A DNA stretch of 64,000 nt from Gymnothorax reevesii (lineage: Eukaryota; Chordata; Actinopteri; Anguilliformes; Muraenidae). Below are positions 46,721 to 59,147 of this stretch, piece by piece; within the stretch, counting starts at the first letter, position 1; every line of letters begins with the position of its first letter. The position numbers and the translations under genes are program-made. The stretch spans positions 78,029,001-78,093,000 of the forward strand of contig CM056574.1 in the NCBI GenBank assembly GCA_029721435.1, in the 5' to 3' direction. The notes below the pieces were generated by a model. That model searched no databases. It saw only the letters and a list, made by a program, of their open reading frames with translations, and had not been told where the DNA came from.

Positions 46721-47597
46721 AGCTTGCTGGTGCTTAGGTCTATTGCATGCGCATAATAACATTGAACGATAGCAATCTTGTCTACATCAGTGCTTTTCAA
46801 ACCTCGCTTGAAGTATTATTAATGCATTTTTTAGTTTTAGAGCTCTGTCTGCTCCAGCACAGGTGAGTCAAATGATCAGCTCGTTAGCTGTGAAGATGCT
46901 TGATAATGAGAGAGTCTTAAGAATCATCTGTGCTATTTGGGTGAGATCCAAAACATGCGGGAGAGGTGGTACTCCAAGAGAGGTTTGAGGAACAGTGATT
47001 GATATCATTTGTGATTGTTTATGGCAATCATAGGCTGTATAAAAAAATGGACGCATTCACCTGAGTCTGAAAACTGTGGCCAATGTGGAAATCTATAAAA
47101 TTTGCATTCTATTTAATGGCCAGCAGATGGCGACATCAGTGGTTGCAGATAGAAGTTCAATGCTATAGAAGTCTATGGAAAATGACCTTACTGTCCCACC
47201 TGATTTATTATTTCAATAATGATTTCCACATTACTTTATGGTATCTATCGCAAATTTAAAGTCTCCGATATACAGTATCATGATGTTCATTTGTGTAAGT
47301 TATGATCCCAAATAGACTAGAATAAAGGATAAAGACAAAATATGCTTTAGGGGCATGGCTATCCTCTGGTCCTTGTCAGATGTGGTCAGATCCACCCGCA
47401 AACCCATTCCTCGCTCCTCAATTCACGCTCTTCCAAAGGGAATTACATACGATTTCAAAATGATTAAATGCCGCTATTCTAATTTCCAAAATTGAGGCTC
47501 CCTGAATCGTATGCTGAAACCAATGGGTGGCGTCACGGTTGCTTCATCCATCTTTTTATGTGGTCCATGATGGCAACACCAAAAATTAACTAGAAAT
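46721..47597. repeat. Dispersed repeat, copy B, with a MITE inside
   Basis: Aligns with copy A at 12249-13690 (GTGAGTCAAATGATCAGCTC at 46862). Between about 47030 and 47570 it holds extra sequence that begins GGCTGTATAAAAAAATGG and ends CCATCTTTTTATGTGGTCC, partly inverse to each other, with ATGGCAA on both sides: a likely MITE of about 540 bp. The repeat resumes with AACACCAAAAATTAACTAGA. Confidence 0.7.
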
Positions 47598-47599
47598 TA

Positions 47600-49160
47600 C
47601 AAACCCAATTCCAAAGAAGTTGGAATGCTGTGTAAAATGGAAATAAAAGCAGAATGCAATGATTTGCAAATCCTATAAACTGACATTTTATTCACAATAG
47701 AATGTTGACAACTTATCAGATGTTGAAAGTGAGACATTTTACCATTTCATGAAATATTTGAATTTGATGGCAGCAACTTGTCAAAAAGTTAGGGCCTTGT
47801 TTACCATTGTTTAGTCTCCCCTCTTCTTTAAACAACAGTCTGTAAACGTCTGGGAAGCGAGGAGACCAATTGCTGAAGTTTTTGGTGAGGAATGTTGTTC
47901 CACTCATGTCAGATGTAGGATTCTAGCTGCTCAACAGTCCTGGGTCGTCACTGCCGGATTTTTCGTTTTATGATGCACCAAATGTTTTTGATGAGTGAAT
48001 GGCCTGGACTGCATGTAGGCCAGTTCAGCACTCACTCTTCTATTGCGAAGCCTTGCTGTTGTAATGGATGCAGTATGTGGTTTGGCATTATTTTTTTTTG
48101 CTAAACTATGCAAGGCCTTCCCTGAAAGAGACGTTGTCTGGATGGGACCATACGTTGTTTTAAAACCTCTATATACTTTTCAGCATTAATAACGCCTTTC
48201 CAGATATTTAAAGTCCCCACGCCATAGACACTAATACAACACGATACCATCAGAGAAGTAGGCTTTTGAACAGTGCGCTGATCACAAGCTGGATGGTCCC
48301 TCTCTGCTTTAGAACGCACAACACGGCATCCGTGGTCTCCAAAAACAACTTCAAATTTTGATTCATCTGACCACAGAACAGTTTTCTATTCTGCCTCAGT
48401 CCATTTTAGATTAACTTTGGCCCAGAGAAGACAGTGGAGTTTCTTAAGCTTCTTCTTTGCATAACACAGCTTTAGCTTGCATCTGTAGATTACACAGCAA
48501 GTAATGTTTACTGACAGTGATTTCTGGAAGTGTTCCTGAGCCCATGCAGAGTATTCCAGTGCAGAGTCACGCCTGTTTTTACTGCAGTGCTGCCTGCGGG
48601 CCCAAAGATCCTGAGCATGCAATATTGACTTTCGGTCTTGTCACTTGTGTACAGAGATTTCTCCAGATTCTCTGAATCTTTTGATATTATGATACTGTAG
48701 ATTCAAAATCATAGCAATTTTACATTGAGGAACATCTTTCTGAAATTGATCAACAATTTTTTGAGTTTTTTTGCAGATTGGTGAATCTCTATCCATCTTT
48801 ACTTCTGAGAGACTCTGCCAAACAAAAATGCTCTTTTTATACCAAATCATGTAACTGATCTGTTGCCAATTAAACTACTTAGTTGCAAAATGCTCCTCCA
48901 GCTGTTTTTTTTTTTAGTACAATTTACTCTTCCAGCCTTTTGTTGCTCCTGTCCCAACTTTTTTGAGATGTGTTGCTGCAATCAAATTAAAACTTAGCAA
49001 GAATTTTTCATGAAATGATAAATCATCTCACTTTCAACATCTGATATGTTGTTTATGTTCTATTGTGAATAAAATATGAGTTTATAAGATTTTCAGATCA
49101 TTGCATTCTGTTTTTATTTTCAATACACACAGCATCCAAACTTTTTTGGAATTGGGGTTG
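47600..49160 (-). mobile_element. Fourth Tc1-like element, strongly decayed
   Basis: Ends CAAACCCAATTCCAAAGAAG and the inverse (...TTTTTTGGAATTGGGGTTG), with TA at 47598-47599 and 49161-49162. The transposase (about 48800-47760, minus) can be followed through [42 protein letters not shown] and LFQGRPC, but has several stops and shifts, and its Glu motif is changed (SLIKNIW). Confidence 0.88.
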
Positions 49161-49162
49161 TA

Positions 49163-49664
49163 TATCAATCTGTGGTAGTGCGTCCCTATCCGCTACTCAG
49201 ATGGCCAGGATGTATGTTTTCCAGCTCACAATAATGGGGCGGGGTTTGTTTTTTGTGAATGGGCTTTGCTGCCGTATTTAAACGGGAAATGAGTGAGCCA
49301 CGCCGTCCTAATTTATTGCTTCTGGGAAGCGAGAGTTACTAGTTGGAGAGGCGAGGCATTAAGAGAAGGCTTATTCCTTTTGCTACCAGCCGTAGGTGGT
49401 CCGATGGTCAAGAATCGGACGCGATGGTGTGGCAGTGATCAGCTGGGAAGAGTGCCGGTAGTCTACTCCTGGGAGAGTGGTACGTTTTGTTGTTTTTGAT
49501 TACTACTTAAATATTGCCACTAATTAAGTTTAGGGGTTTGGTACTCCTACCATGAGCGTGTGTAAGGTAACCACCAATCGAATGTATTGTTTGAATTGGT
49601 ATGTTACGAGTGTTTTAAATGCGCTGCTTTGGTATAGTTGGCAGTCGTTGGACTATGTCCATGA
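49163..49664. other. Unassigned; promoter-like stretch
   Basis: Contains CGTATTTAAACGGGAAATGA near 49273, similar in style to the TATTTAAA of the solo LTR at 17.6 kb, and a run ending in AGAGTGGTACGTTTTG that could be a splice donor. It adjoins the 3' end of the next LINE. No coding recognised. Confidence 0.4.
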
Positions 49665-52600
49665 CTAGCGCAGTTGCGACAAGCACTTTCTCTCATGACT
49701 AAAAAGCCCAATTCTAGAACGGCAGGCACGGCCACATCCGCTGCAGACAAAGACAAATGCCGCTGGAACACACGCTGCTTTGCTCATTGCTGCTCTTCTC
49801 TTTGCTCTTCTATCATCGGCTTCAGCTTTCAGCCTTTCCTCTCCCGCCTAGAGTGCCAGACTGCACAAGGACCTCCAATCACTCCGATCTGCAGCATGCA
49901 ACTCCCAGTTATCTGTTGACAGGCCAGTGGCGAGCATATCTCTCTTGCAGACGTCCTTAAAACGCAGCTAGGGTCTGCCAATTGGCCTCGAACCGGATTC
50001 CAGCTCGCCAAACAGCAGATCCTTTGGGATTCGCCCATCCTCCATCCGGTACACATGGCCAACTCACCTCAGTCTGCGCTGTCTTAGCAGGGTGAACATC
50101 GATGGAATATTGGCTCTTACGAGTACCTCATTGTTGGAGACCTTATCTGTCCACGAGATGGAGAGGATGCGACGAAGGCATCTCATATGGAAGATGTTCA
50201 AGCGCTTCTCCTGGCGAGCATAGGTAGTCCAAGACTCGCTACCATACAGTAAGGTGCTCACGATGCAGGCACGATACACAGCTACTTTAGTCTGGGTAGT
50301 CAGCTTCTTGTTTTACCAGACACGGGCAGAGAGCTTAGCCATGTTGGTTGCAGCCTTGCCAATTCTCTTTCCAATCTCTACTTCGAGGCGGTTGTTGTTG
50401 GAGGTGGTGGATCCGAGATAGGTAAACTGTGGAACGGCTTCCAAGGTGTAATCTTTGATGGTTACGGCAGGCGTGGCTTCATTTTCCTGGCACATGACTT
50501 TCGTCTTCTTTAGGCTGATTGTACGTGTGAAGGCCTCACATGCGTCAGAGAACTGATTGAGAAGAAGTTGGAGTTTTTCAGCGCTGTGGGCGACAAGGGC
50601 AACGTCATCAGCAAAGAGAAGGTAACGGATGGTTACTTTGCATACTTTGGTCTTTGCTCTAAGACGTGCAGGGTTGAAGAGTTTCCCATCAGAACGAGTT
50701 CGTATCAGGATGCCTTCTTCAGTAGACTTGAAAGCATGATTCAAAAGAACTGAGAAAAAGATGTTGAAGAGAGTTGGGGCTAGCACACAGCCTTGTTTTA
50801 CAGCGCTGTTTATATCAAATGCCTCAAACCTGCTTCCGTCGTACTGCACTGTTCCCCGTGACCCATCATGGAACGATTTTATGAGGCTCAAGAGTTTAGG
50901 AGGACAACCAGTTAAGGGCAGGATCTTGAAAAGGCCGTCTCTACTGATAAGGTCAAACGCCTTTGTCAAGTCGATGAATGCAATGCAGAGTGGCTGTTGT
51001 TGCTCTATGCATTTCTCCTGAAGTTGTCTCAGTGAGATTATCATGTCCACAGTCGACCGACTAGAGCAAAAACCACACTGGGATTCAGGGTACACCCTTT
51101 CAGCAATCGTTTGAAGGCGGTATAGTGCTACTCGGGCAAACAGCTTTCCAGCGGTGCACAGAAGTGAGATGCCACGGTAGTTGTGACGATCACCCTTGTT
51201 CTTGTATAAGGTTGAGATAATAGAGTCCCTCATCTCCTGGGGAACGTAACCCTCCTCCCAGCACTTCCAGAGTGACTGATGGAGATTGTCGAGCAAATGG
51301 TTTCCACTGCATTTGAAAACTTCAGCCGGGATACCATCTAGCCCAGGGGCCTTTCCAGATTATATGTCACTGATTGCTTTAGAGAGTTTTTCCTTGGTTG
51401 GGGGCTCATCTAGTTCAATCATGATGGGAAGCCTTTCAATGCAGTCAAGGACAGAGGGTGAGACAAAGCTCGATCTACCATAGAGCTCGCTATAATGTTC
51501 CACCCAGCACTCCATCAGTCTTGATTTATCAGTAACGGTTTCACCAGTTGATGTTTTGAGTGGTGCGGACTTTGACTGTGTGGGTCCAATTACCTTTTTG
51601 ATGCCCTCAAACATGCCCCTAGAATTTCCAGTGGATTTTAGCACAGAGATTTTTGGATTTCAGCACAGAGATTCATCCAGATGATGTTAGCACAGTTCTT
51701 ACATTCTTTCTTCGCACGGTGCCTGGCCTCCCGGAGTGCTTCCAGAGAGCTATAGGATGGATTACGCTGGTAGTTCTGCAGGGCATTCCTCTTTGCTTCG
51801 ATGAGTGGCAGAAGAGTTTGCATTGAACCAATCCTGGCTTTTGGGTATATTCTTGCCAAAAGCCTTTAATGCTGCAGCATGGGTGGTGTCCTTGATGTGG
51901 CACCAGTGGTCCTCTGTATTAAGCTCCAGGCAGTCTCCGAGTTTCAAGCTCATGATGTCGTTAAATACAGAGACATTTTCAGGGATGGCAGTGGCAGAAC
52001 CATAAATGCAAAGTTTAGCAGGTTGTTCGGCACGATGGAACTTCTTTGGGCGTAACTGGATCTTTGTGCAGACAAGAAAGTGATCAGTGTCACAATCAGC
52101 ATTGTGGTATGCCCTTGTAATGCGAACGTTTTTAAGATGTTCCCGTCTTGAGATGATGAGGTCGAGTTGGTGCCAGTTTTTAGATCTGGGGTGCATCCAC
52201 GAGAACCTATGGTGCAGCTTCACGCCATAGAATGTGTTTGTAATGCAGAGGTGATGGTACATGCAAAGCTCCAGTCAGCGTTGACCATTTTCATTGCATT
52301 TGCCAACACCAAAGTGACCAAGGCAATTAGGCCAGGAGCCTTGATCATTGCCCACTCTTGCTTTGTAATCGCCGAGGAGAATCAGCAATTCATTCTTCGG
52401 GATATGTTTGACAGCTTCATCCAGTTGGCTGTAGAAGGCATCCTTGGCATCGGGACTCGAAGTCAGGGTTGGAGCGTAGACAGAAAGCAAGTTGGTGGAA
52501 CCTAGATCAGTACTGAATTTCATGTGCATGATGCCCTCGGACTTGGTTGAGCCTGGCTCCACCATCTGTACTAGCTTGTTGCTGACAGCAAAACCAACTC

Positions 52601-52845
52601 CATATTCTCTAGGCTCATCTTCATCTCTACCCTGCCGGAAAAATGTATATTCCTTCTCCGTTTTCCTTTTCCGCAATGCGCGTTTCCTGTAAAGCAGCGA
52701 TATCAATGTTGAGCCTTTCCAGTTCTCTGCTGATGACAGCTGTTTTGCGTGCCCCATCGATGTCGCGTATATCCTTGGTAAGGCCGGTCAGCATCGGTCG
52801 GACTTTCCTACTCCCAAGTGTGAGAGCCTCTGGAACCAACTCAAA
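49665..52845 (-). mobile_element. APE-type LINE with near full-length, broken ORF
   Basis: On the minus strand: endonuclease start (GARKTAVISRELERLNIDIA, ALQETRIAE; 52839-52627), GVGFAVSNKLV, LSVYAPT and LLGDYKARVG, then SWMHPRSKNWHQLDLII and DTDHFLVC (endonuclease end). Reverse transcriptase 51296-50313 has NYRGISLLCTAGKLFARV, IAFIDLTKAFDLISRDGLF, VKQGCVLAPTLFNIFFS and YLLFADDVALVAH (active site). The C-terminus has RRILSISWTDKVSNNEVLVR, TLLRQRRLR, and a CCHC-like finger near 49700. About seven frame breaks. Clade uncertain (RTE-like group suspected). Confidence 0.88.
50313..51296 (-). pseudogene. LINE reverse transcriptase domain (longest intact part)
   Basis: A 327-residue uninterrupted frame spans the whole RT palm: GDRHNYRGISLLC, SQCGFCSSRSTVDMIISLRQ, FIDLTKAFDLI (first Asp), and LLFADDVAL (the two catalytic Asp). 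It is part of the LINE at 49665-52845; flanking endonuclease and C-terminal parts lie in other frames. Confidence 0.9.
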
Positions 52846-52849
52846 ATAA

Positions 52850-53464
52850 CCTCAAAAATAACTCAAAATAACCTTTTTGACAACCTCATAATCAGAAGAC
52901 TCATCTGCAGACAAAGCCGAATAGGCTTGTTAAGCTTTACCCTTGAGGGCAGTTTGTAACATCAGAGGCCAGTGTTCCTTTAGCCACTGGCAACTCTTTG
53001 CTACCTTTTCAAAACACTGGAGTCAACATCCTTTTCTGAAAATAAAGGCACCAGTTTTACCTCCTAGCTAGCACAAAATTTATTTTCAGATTCAATTTTA
53101 ATTTTTAGAAGCTCTATTTGGAGTCTTTCTTCTCTATCCAACTTCTCTGATTCAAAATCTCTCTGTCTTTGTCTCTCTCTTTCTGCTCTTTCCTCTTTCT
53201 TTCTCTCTCTCAAATTCTCTTTGTTTTTCTTTTTCCTCCCTTTCAATCTCTAGCATTTTTAATTTGAGTTCCATTTCTATATTTGGATTTTCCACTGGAA
53301 ACTGTTCCAGATCTCCGGGTGCAAACACATTTTCATCAATGTAATATTCAACTATCTCTCTAGCCAGTCTTGCTTTTCGCATGGCTGGTTTTACCTCTGT
53401 CAACTCTAAATGTCTGCATATTTCTAGTAGTTCTGTCTTTTTGGTGATGCAAAGAAATCATCCA
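52850..53464 (-). pseudogene. Gmr1-like gag N-terminal fragment, second copy
   Basis: ATG near 53464 then VKPAMRKARLAREIVEYYID, ENVFAPGDLEQFPVENPNIE, and the charged coiled coil, nearly the same as the 33.7-kb gag. Two frameshifts. It continues to the capsid region and stops abruptly at about 52850 against the LINE. It is preceded by a primer-binding site and the LTR at 53586-53814. Confidence 0.85.
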
Positions 53465-53585
53465 TTGCTGTCTATCTGTCAATACATATATATAGGCAAA
53501 TTCACAAAAACAATTTTACAATTTGAAATGTTAGATTTTCAATAAATGACTCACACAATGGTCTATCCCGGACGAGCCCCCAATT

Positions 53586-53814
53586 TGTTATGGCCCCAAT
53601 AACAAATATATGACAGCAAGGGATGACAGACACAATTTTAAAACTTAAACACATTTAATTGAGCAAAGACAACTAACAACTACTATCTACTCTTTTTTTA
53701 TTTTTCTCTGGGACTTGTCCCAGACATGCCTAAAACATGCCCAAACCTACCTCCAGTCTGGGCTTAACAAAAAAAGGTAAATACTGCCATCTAGTGGCCT
53801 CTAGTCACATTACA
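53586..53814 (-). repeat. Gmr1-like LTR, internally deleted, shared by two element bodies
   Basis: On the minus strand it starts TGTAATGTGACTAGAGG and ends GGCCATAACA; 229 bp against about 495 in the 33-kb copy. Upstream of it (53815-53930) lies the 3' untranslated part of one element body; downstream lie the primer-binding site and gag of another. It therefore serves as 3' LTR of one and 5' LTR of the other. Confidence 0.85.
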
Positions 53815-53949
53815 CCTCCATTTCAAAAGGGAAAAATTTTTACTCATAAAGGCAAAACTTTTCTTTTCAATACAAAATGGTTAAGTGGACACTTGTCTAT
53901 ATATACATGTAATACAATATTCGAATAAACGCGTGATATATATACATAC

Positions 53950-55623
53950 TCAACCACGGGATAAGCAATCAGCAATGCGCACATGCTTAATTTCCAAGTC
54001 AAACTCCTGTAAAATCAAACTCTAATTCAACAATCTCTGATTCTTGTTTTTCATCTTACTCAAAAACATTCACGGATTGTGGTCAGTGTACACAATCATT
54101 GGTTTTTGCCCTGTACAAACATAAACATCAAAGTGTTTTAGAGATAGAACCAGAGCCAAAAGCTCCTTCTCTATTGTGGAATAGTTCCTTTGGTGGCGAT
54201 TGAACTTCCTGGAGAAGTATGCCACGGGATACTCAATGTCATCAGAGTCACTTCTCTGTAGGAGCACAGATCCACAAGCTTGGTCGCTAGCATCGACCGT
54301 GATGGAGAACGGTTTGTTGAAGTCAGGAGATTTGTTGAAGACACGGGGAAGTGACACAGCAGAGACTTCAGGCGATCGAAGGCTCTCTGGCATGCATCAT
54401 CCCAAATGAACTTTACGCCTTTCTTCAGTTGGTTGGTGAGACTGAGAGCAATCTCAGCAAAGTTCTTGCAGAACTTGCGGTAGTACCCGATCATTCCAAG
54501 GAAGCGGCGCAAAGCTTTTTTGTTGTCGGGAACTGGAAAGTCCATGATGGCTTGGACTTTAGCATTTATGGGTGCCACCTTACCCTGGCCTATGACGTAG
54601 CCAAGATAGGTGACAGTAGCACAACCAAAGTCACTCTTGTTCAGGTTAACAGTCAGGTTAGCCTGGGTCAGGGGCTGGAACAATGTCTCTACATCTTTGA
54701 GATGTTCTTCCCAGGAGTCACTCCATGTGATCAGGTCGTGGATGTATGCACCCGTGTGTGGCAATTCGGCAATTGTGGACTGTATCATCCTTTGGAACGT
54801 GGCTGGGGCATTTTTCATGCAAAAGGGTAGGACTTCATACTGGTACAACCCAGATGGTATGGCAACTTGGCCCTCTCAGTTAAAGGCACACACCAATAAC
54901 CCTTCAATAAATAAATCTTGGTCAGAAACTTTGCTTGCCCTACTCTATCAATACAATAATCAATCCTAGGTATTGGAAACACATCGGTTCTAGTTACAGC
55001 ATTGACTTTGCAATAATCTGTACAGAATCTAGTACTTCCATCAGGTTTTGGAACTAGCACACAGGGTGAACTCCAATCTGAGTTGGAGGATCTGATAATA
55101 TCATGTTCTAACATGTACTCAACCTCTTTCTCAGCAATCATTCTCTTTTCAGGATTCATCCGGTACGGATGTTGTTTAATTGGTTTGGCATCACCAACAT
55201 CTACATCATGAGAAACTATAGAAACTCTCTTTGGAACATCAGGAAACAGATCCTCATATTTCTTGATTAACCTCTCAAAACGATCTCTTGTGAGGGTTCT
55301 AAGTGCTGGAGTTTTACATCAAGATTTTGCAACACTTCATAGTTTGACAATTTACATGAAAGAACTTCAGCTTTATTTCTAGGTTCACCATCTTGAAACT
55401 CCCCCTCATCTTCACGAATCTCGGCCATTGGAGGATCTGAAGTGACAGCTGCAACCCTAGCATTTCTATCATGATAAGGCTTCAGCATGTTAATGTGACA
55501 CAACTGTTTTGGCTTTCTCCTATCTGGAGTCTTTACAATGTAATTGAGATCATTGAGTTTTGTCAGAATTTCATAAGGACCATGAAATCTAGCCTGCAAT
55601 GGATTGGACTGCAAGAGAAACAT
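53950..55623 (-). pseudogene. Gmr1-like pol fragment: integrase end, RT, RNase H
   Basis: Order on the minus strand: QSNPLQARFHGPYEILTKLN (integrase C-terminus, 55623 on), LVPKPDGSTRFCTDYCKVNA and YWCVPL (RT, 55159-54815), LPFCMKNAPATFQRM and YIHDLIT (54848 on), FLGMIGYYRKFCKNFAE, then RNase H (VDASDQACGSVL, EKELLALV; to 54070). YIHDL replaces the active-site YIDDL, and a shift lies near 54340. gag, protease and most of the integrase are deleted: 5' leader joins directly to integrase end at about 55623. Confidence 0.88.
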
Positions 55624-55712
55624 TGGTGAAACAAAAACAATTTTACAATTTGAAATGTTAGATTTTCAATAAATGACTCACACAATGGTCTATCCCGGAT
55701 GAGCCCCCAATT

Positions 55713-56182
55713 TGTTATTACATATATGACAGCAAGGGATGGCAGACACAATTTTAAAACTTAAACACATTTAATTGATCAAAGACAACTAACAACTACT
55801 ATCTACTCTACTGACAGACCAAGATTGATTATATACAAAAACAGAAATATTTAAAGTCCCTTTGGTGGGTTGCATGGTGATGTCCTGCATGAGGAAAATG
55901 CTCTTACGCAGGCAAAATTCCACTAAAAGCTTCACAGGTCTTGAACAGAATGACAGGTCTGGTCACATGCATCCTTCTCCTTGCATTTTCTCCTACTACT
56001 TTACTGTCTCAATTTTACTCCTTATATAGTCTTTTGCAGACCCCTCCCACCTTTTAGGCTTTTTTAAATTTTTCTCTGGGACTTGTCCCAGACATGCCTA
56101 AAACATGCCCAAACCTATCGCCAGTCTGGGCTTAACAAAACAAGGTAAATACTGCCATCTAGTGGCTTCTAGTCACATTACA
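55713..56182 (-). repeat. Gmr1-like 5' LTR of the second copy
   Basis: Minus-strand start TGTAATGTGACTAGAAGCC; contains TATATAAGG (near 56020). A primer-binding site (TCCCGGATGAGCCCCCAA on the plus strand) follows at about 55693-55710. Shares private changes with the 53.7-kb LTR (GGGACTTGTCCCAGACATG), so both belong to the same subfamily. Confidence 0.87.
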
Positions 56183-58101
56183 TGACTTTAAATGCAAGTT
56201 ACCGAAAATCACAATTTTGACTGATTTTCAACTTAGTAGTATTCATAAAATCATTAATATTCATCTGATTGACTTGAAATTTGGAGTAAAGTTGTATCTG
56301 TTGGAGATCTATGAAACAATATCAAATTTTTTAGATAAGTGCATCCTTAGGGGGTTAATTTTGAAAATGAAGCAAGTTAATGATGCCGATTTTCATTATG
56401 GTTACATAACAGAGCTCATTATATATTAACAAATGTTCCAAACAAAATATCATTTCATTTCATAGAACTTTCTTAAACCTTTCATATGAGACTAATTTGA
56501 GTAAAATCTGACCATGGGTAACTGAAATATCAGTGCCACCAAATATTTTCAGATTTAAAGTGCTGTTTCCATGGCAACCATGTACATTTTTATCAAAACA
56601 CTACCTTTTATAAGGTTAAAATCACGTTGAATATGTTTATTTCTTAGTTTTTTCCATTATTATGGTTATTTTTATGCTTCACCCTGAAAACCCCTTCAGA
56701 AGTTAAAGTAAAATGCAATTAAAAAATTTTTTTTTTTTTTGAATTTTCTTCCCCTGTGAGAAGCTGGAGAATGTGTTGTTCTTGCCTTTTCAGCATATTC
56801 AAAGAGAAAAGCGCATGTGTGGAAGCAGAGTCAAAGCAAACGGACCAATCACAAGCAGTGTATTGCAAGGAATGGGGATGCATGACGGCAGCATCCATAT
56901 CAAAGACGATACTTTCTTTATTATTTATTCAACATCCCTATTAGTTATTACCACAGTAATAACTATTTTTCCTGGTATCACCATAAAAGATGAGACAAAA
57001 TATTCAACATCATAGCACAGACTCTCACAATGCTAATAAACTACAATTAAAACAGTTAAAATACATAAAACAGACTATGAAATCACCCTTATGGTGATTC
57101 AGCCTAAAAATGTACGGCAAGCTCATGATGATTAGTAATATTGGGATAAATGTAACAAAAATAGTGGTTATTTTATTATTTATCACCAATGGTTGCGCCA
57201 TAAGTTCATCAACCCTCAGATCCAGTATGTCATAATTCGCTTAAACTGATTTATTTGTGAATTATTGCAGTTCTCAATTTCTTTTTAAAACAAGAAATTT
57301 GTCAGTAGATGGCAGACTTGTGGCCATAGTTCAGTAAATGGACAGTGGTGCTGAGGTGGGCTGCAGTTGTTACAATGTTCACAATGCCTGCTGTAAATGC
57401 CTGCAAATTAAATCTGGTTCAACTCCCTCCTCAAATTCATAGTTCTCAAATAAAATGCACAAGAGTAGTCAGGGGAAAAACATGTCCCTATCCAAATACT
57501 TACTTTTGTATATCCAAACAAGAGGGTAGTTAATAATAATAAAAAAAACAAAAACAAAACAACACTTCAAATCCTCATATTTGAATTAAATTGAATCAGG
57601 ATGCTGATAACCATTACAAGAAATTTTAATGGTAACCCATTTCTGCCCAAGGGGGGAACATCAGCAAATGATGCCTTTATCTTATTATTTAAGGGTACAA
57701 GTCTAATTACTGTTTTTTTAGTAAATAGTTGAAGAGAATAGAAAGAGATCAGTAGTACACTATTTGTTAAACTGATTACCCTTGACAGTCAATACTGCTG
57801 CAGTTAAGTGACCCGTTCATTGGTCATTTTGACTTGTTTTGACTTTTAAGATGCAAACTGCAATCCATGTTAGACTTTTAACATCAAACATCAGCGCAAC
57901 CGGGAATCACAAGAGACAGCAATCATAATATTGAAAGGAAGAACACCAGAATATAGCATTTAAAATAAATTTTCAAGGCGAGTACCAGCAGGCAGAGCCA
58001 GCTCTGCAGGTAGGATTGCATTACGAATGAAACATGCCCAGGTTCAGAGTGTTTGTGCAATGCCAGTGAAGAAATACATATGAATAATGTCCTGTACTTA
58101 C
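56183..58101. other. Intron sequence without recognised gene
   Basis: A/T-rich. T run near 56727-56740. AGTTATTACCACAGTAATAACT (inverted) lies near 56942. No coding motif on either strand. Confidence 0.5.
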
Positions 58102-58194
58102 AGAAGTACCAAATTAGGACAGCTGCAACAACCAGGAGAAGCAATACGACAACCAATCCTGTCACAATGCATTTCCAACAGGCTTTATTTCTCC
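58102..58194 (-). CDS. tmprss2: tmprss2-like exon: signal-anchor transmembrane segment
   Basis: The 93-nt exon encodes a short basic/Cys stretch (RNKACWKC) followed by about 20 hydrophobic residues (IVTGLVVVLLLLVVAAVLIW), which is a classic type II signal anchor: positive side first, so the N-terminus would be cytosolic and the protease domains extracellular. The acceptor is ...TCGTAG and the donor GTAAGT. It starts with two bases of a split codon and ends with one base, which joins the LDL-A exon at 43182. The upstream exon for the cytoplasmic tail was searched for to about 62 kb and not recognised. Confidence 0.85.
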
Positions 58195-58309
58195 CTACGA
58201 GAAAGTGAGAGAGAAAAGAACAACATGTTAATGGGGGGTGGGAGATGAGAGTTATATTATACTCCAAGAGTGTGTGGACAGTGCACCAAAAACTCCCCCC
58301 CCCTTTACT

Positions 58310-58372
58310 GAAGACTCGTTGTAAAGGATTGGTGTTTTGTGTGTGTGTGTGTGTGTGGGGGGGGTACACATG
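58310..58372. repeat. TG microsatellite with G run
   Basis: A TG dinucleotide run of about 9-10 units (58336-58356) is followed by nine G; a C run lies at 58294-58302. Within the intron upstream of the transmembrane exon. Confidence 0.85.
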
Positions 58373-58689
58373 CAAAAAGGGCAACTATTTCCAAATTGTG
58401 GTGCTGAATTGTCTGAAAATACCCACAAAATGAAAACTGAAGGTCTGTCCCACTAGCCCACACTGACCAAGAAAATTCACATTCAATTAAAATATCAAAT
58501 ATTTACACTTTAAAAATGTCCACATTTTATGTAAGCCAATTAGGCTTCAGCAAAGCATCCTCATACTTTTGGCAGAGCTGTGTTTGTTGACATAACAGAA
58601 CTAGGCTTATGCCGTTGGAGGCCACGGCAGGGGGTATATCCCCGAACGCCCCCAATCCTCCAATTCCCCAATCCTTGAATAGACCTTGA

Positions 58690-59095
58690 GTAGACTTTCA
58701 TTTGAACTTAATTTCAGGTCAATCAGTCAAATGGTTCTGAAACTATGGCCAAAATGGTAATTTTCCATCACAAAGCGCCACCTGGTGGCAAAATATTGAA
58801 CCATACAGGTATGATGTCATCATGTGACATGTCAAGGTCATGACCTTGCAGTTGCACATAGATTCATGTCAATTGGAGAAATATTTCCAAAGATATAGCA
58901 AAAATGGTGAATTTTATGTGACAAAGCTCCACCTTGTGTCAGAATTTTGAACCAAACAGGTATAATGTCATCGTGGGACACATCCTCAGGTCACCTTTCA
59001 TTTGCACTTGATTTCAGGTCAATCGGACAAATATTTACAGAGATATGATAAAAACAGTGATTTTTTTCAGTTTTTGGCTCCTGGTGGCCAAACTA
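58690..59095. repeat. Three tandem units of about 160 bp
   Basis: TTTCAGGTCAATC..., then CAAAATGGTAATTTT / CAAAAATGGTGAATTTT, CACAAAGC(G/T)CCACCT and AACCA(T/A)ACAGGTAT recur at about 58720-58820, 58865-58965 and 59010-59095. Units are diverged; the third is cut short before the Tc1-like element. Confidence 0.75.
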
Positions 59096-59147
59096 GAAAT
59101 TGTAAATTGTCCAAAATCGAATCAGTTCTTCCTCTTTATGATACTTA

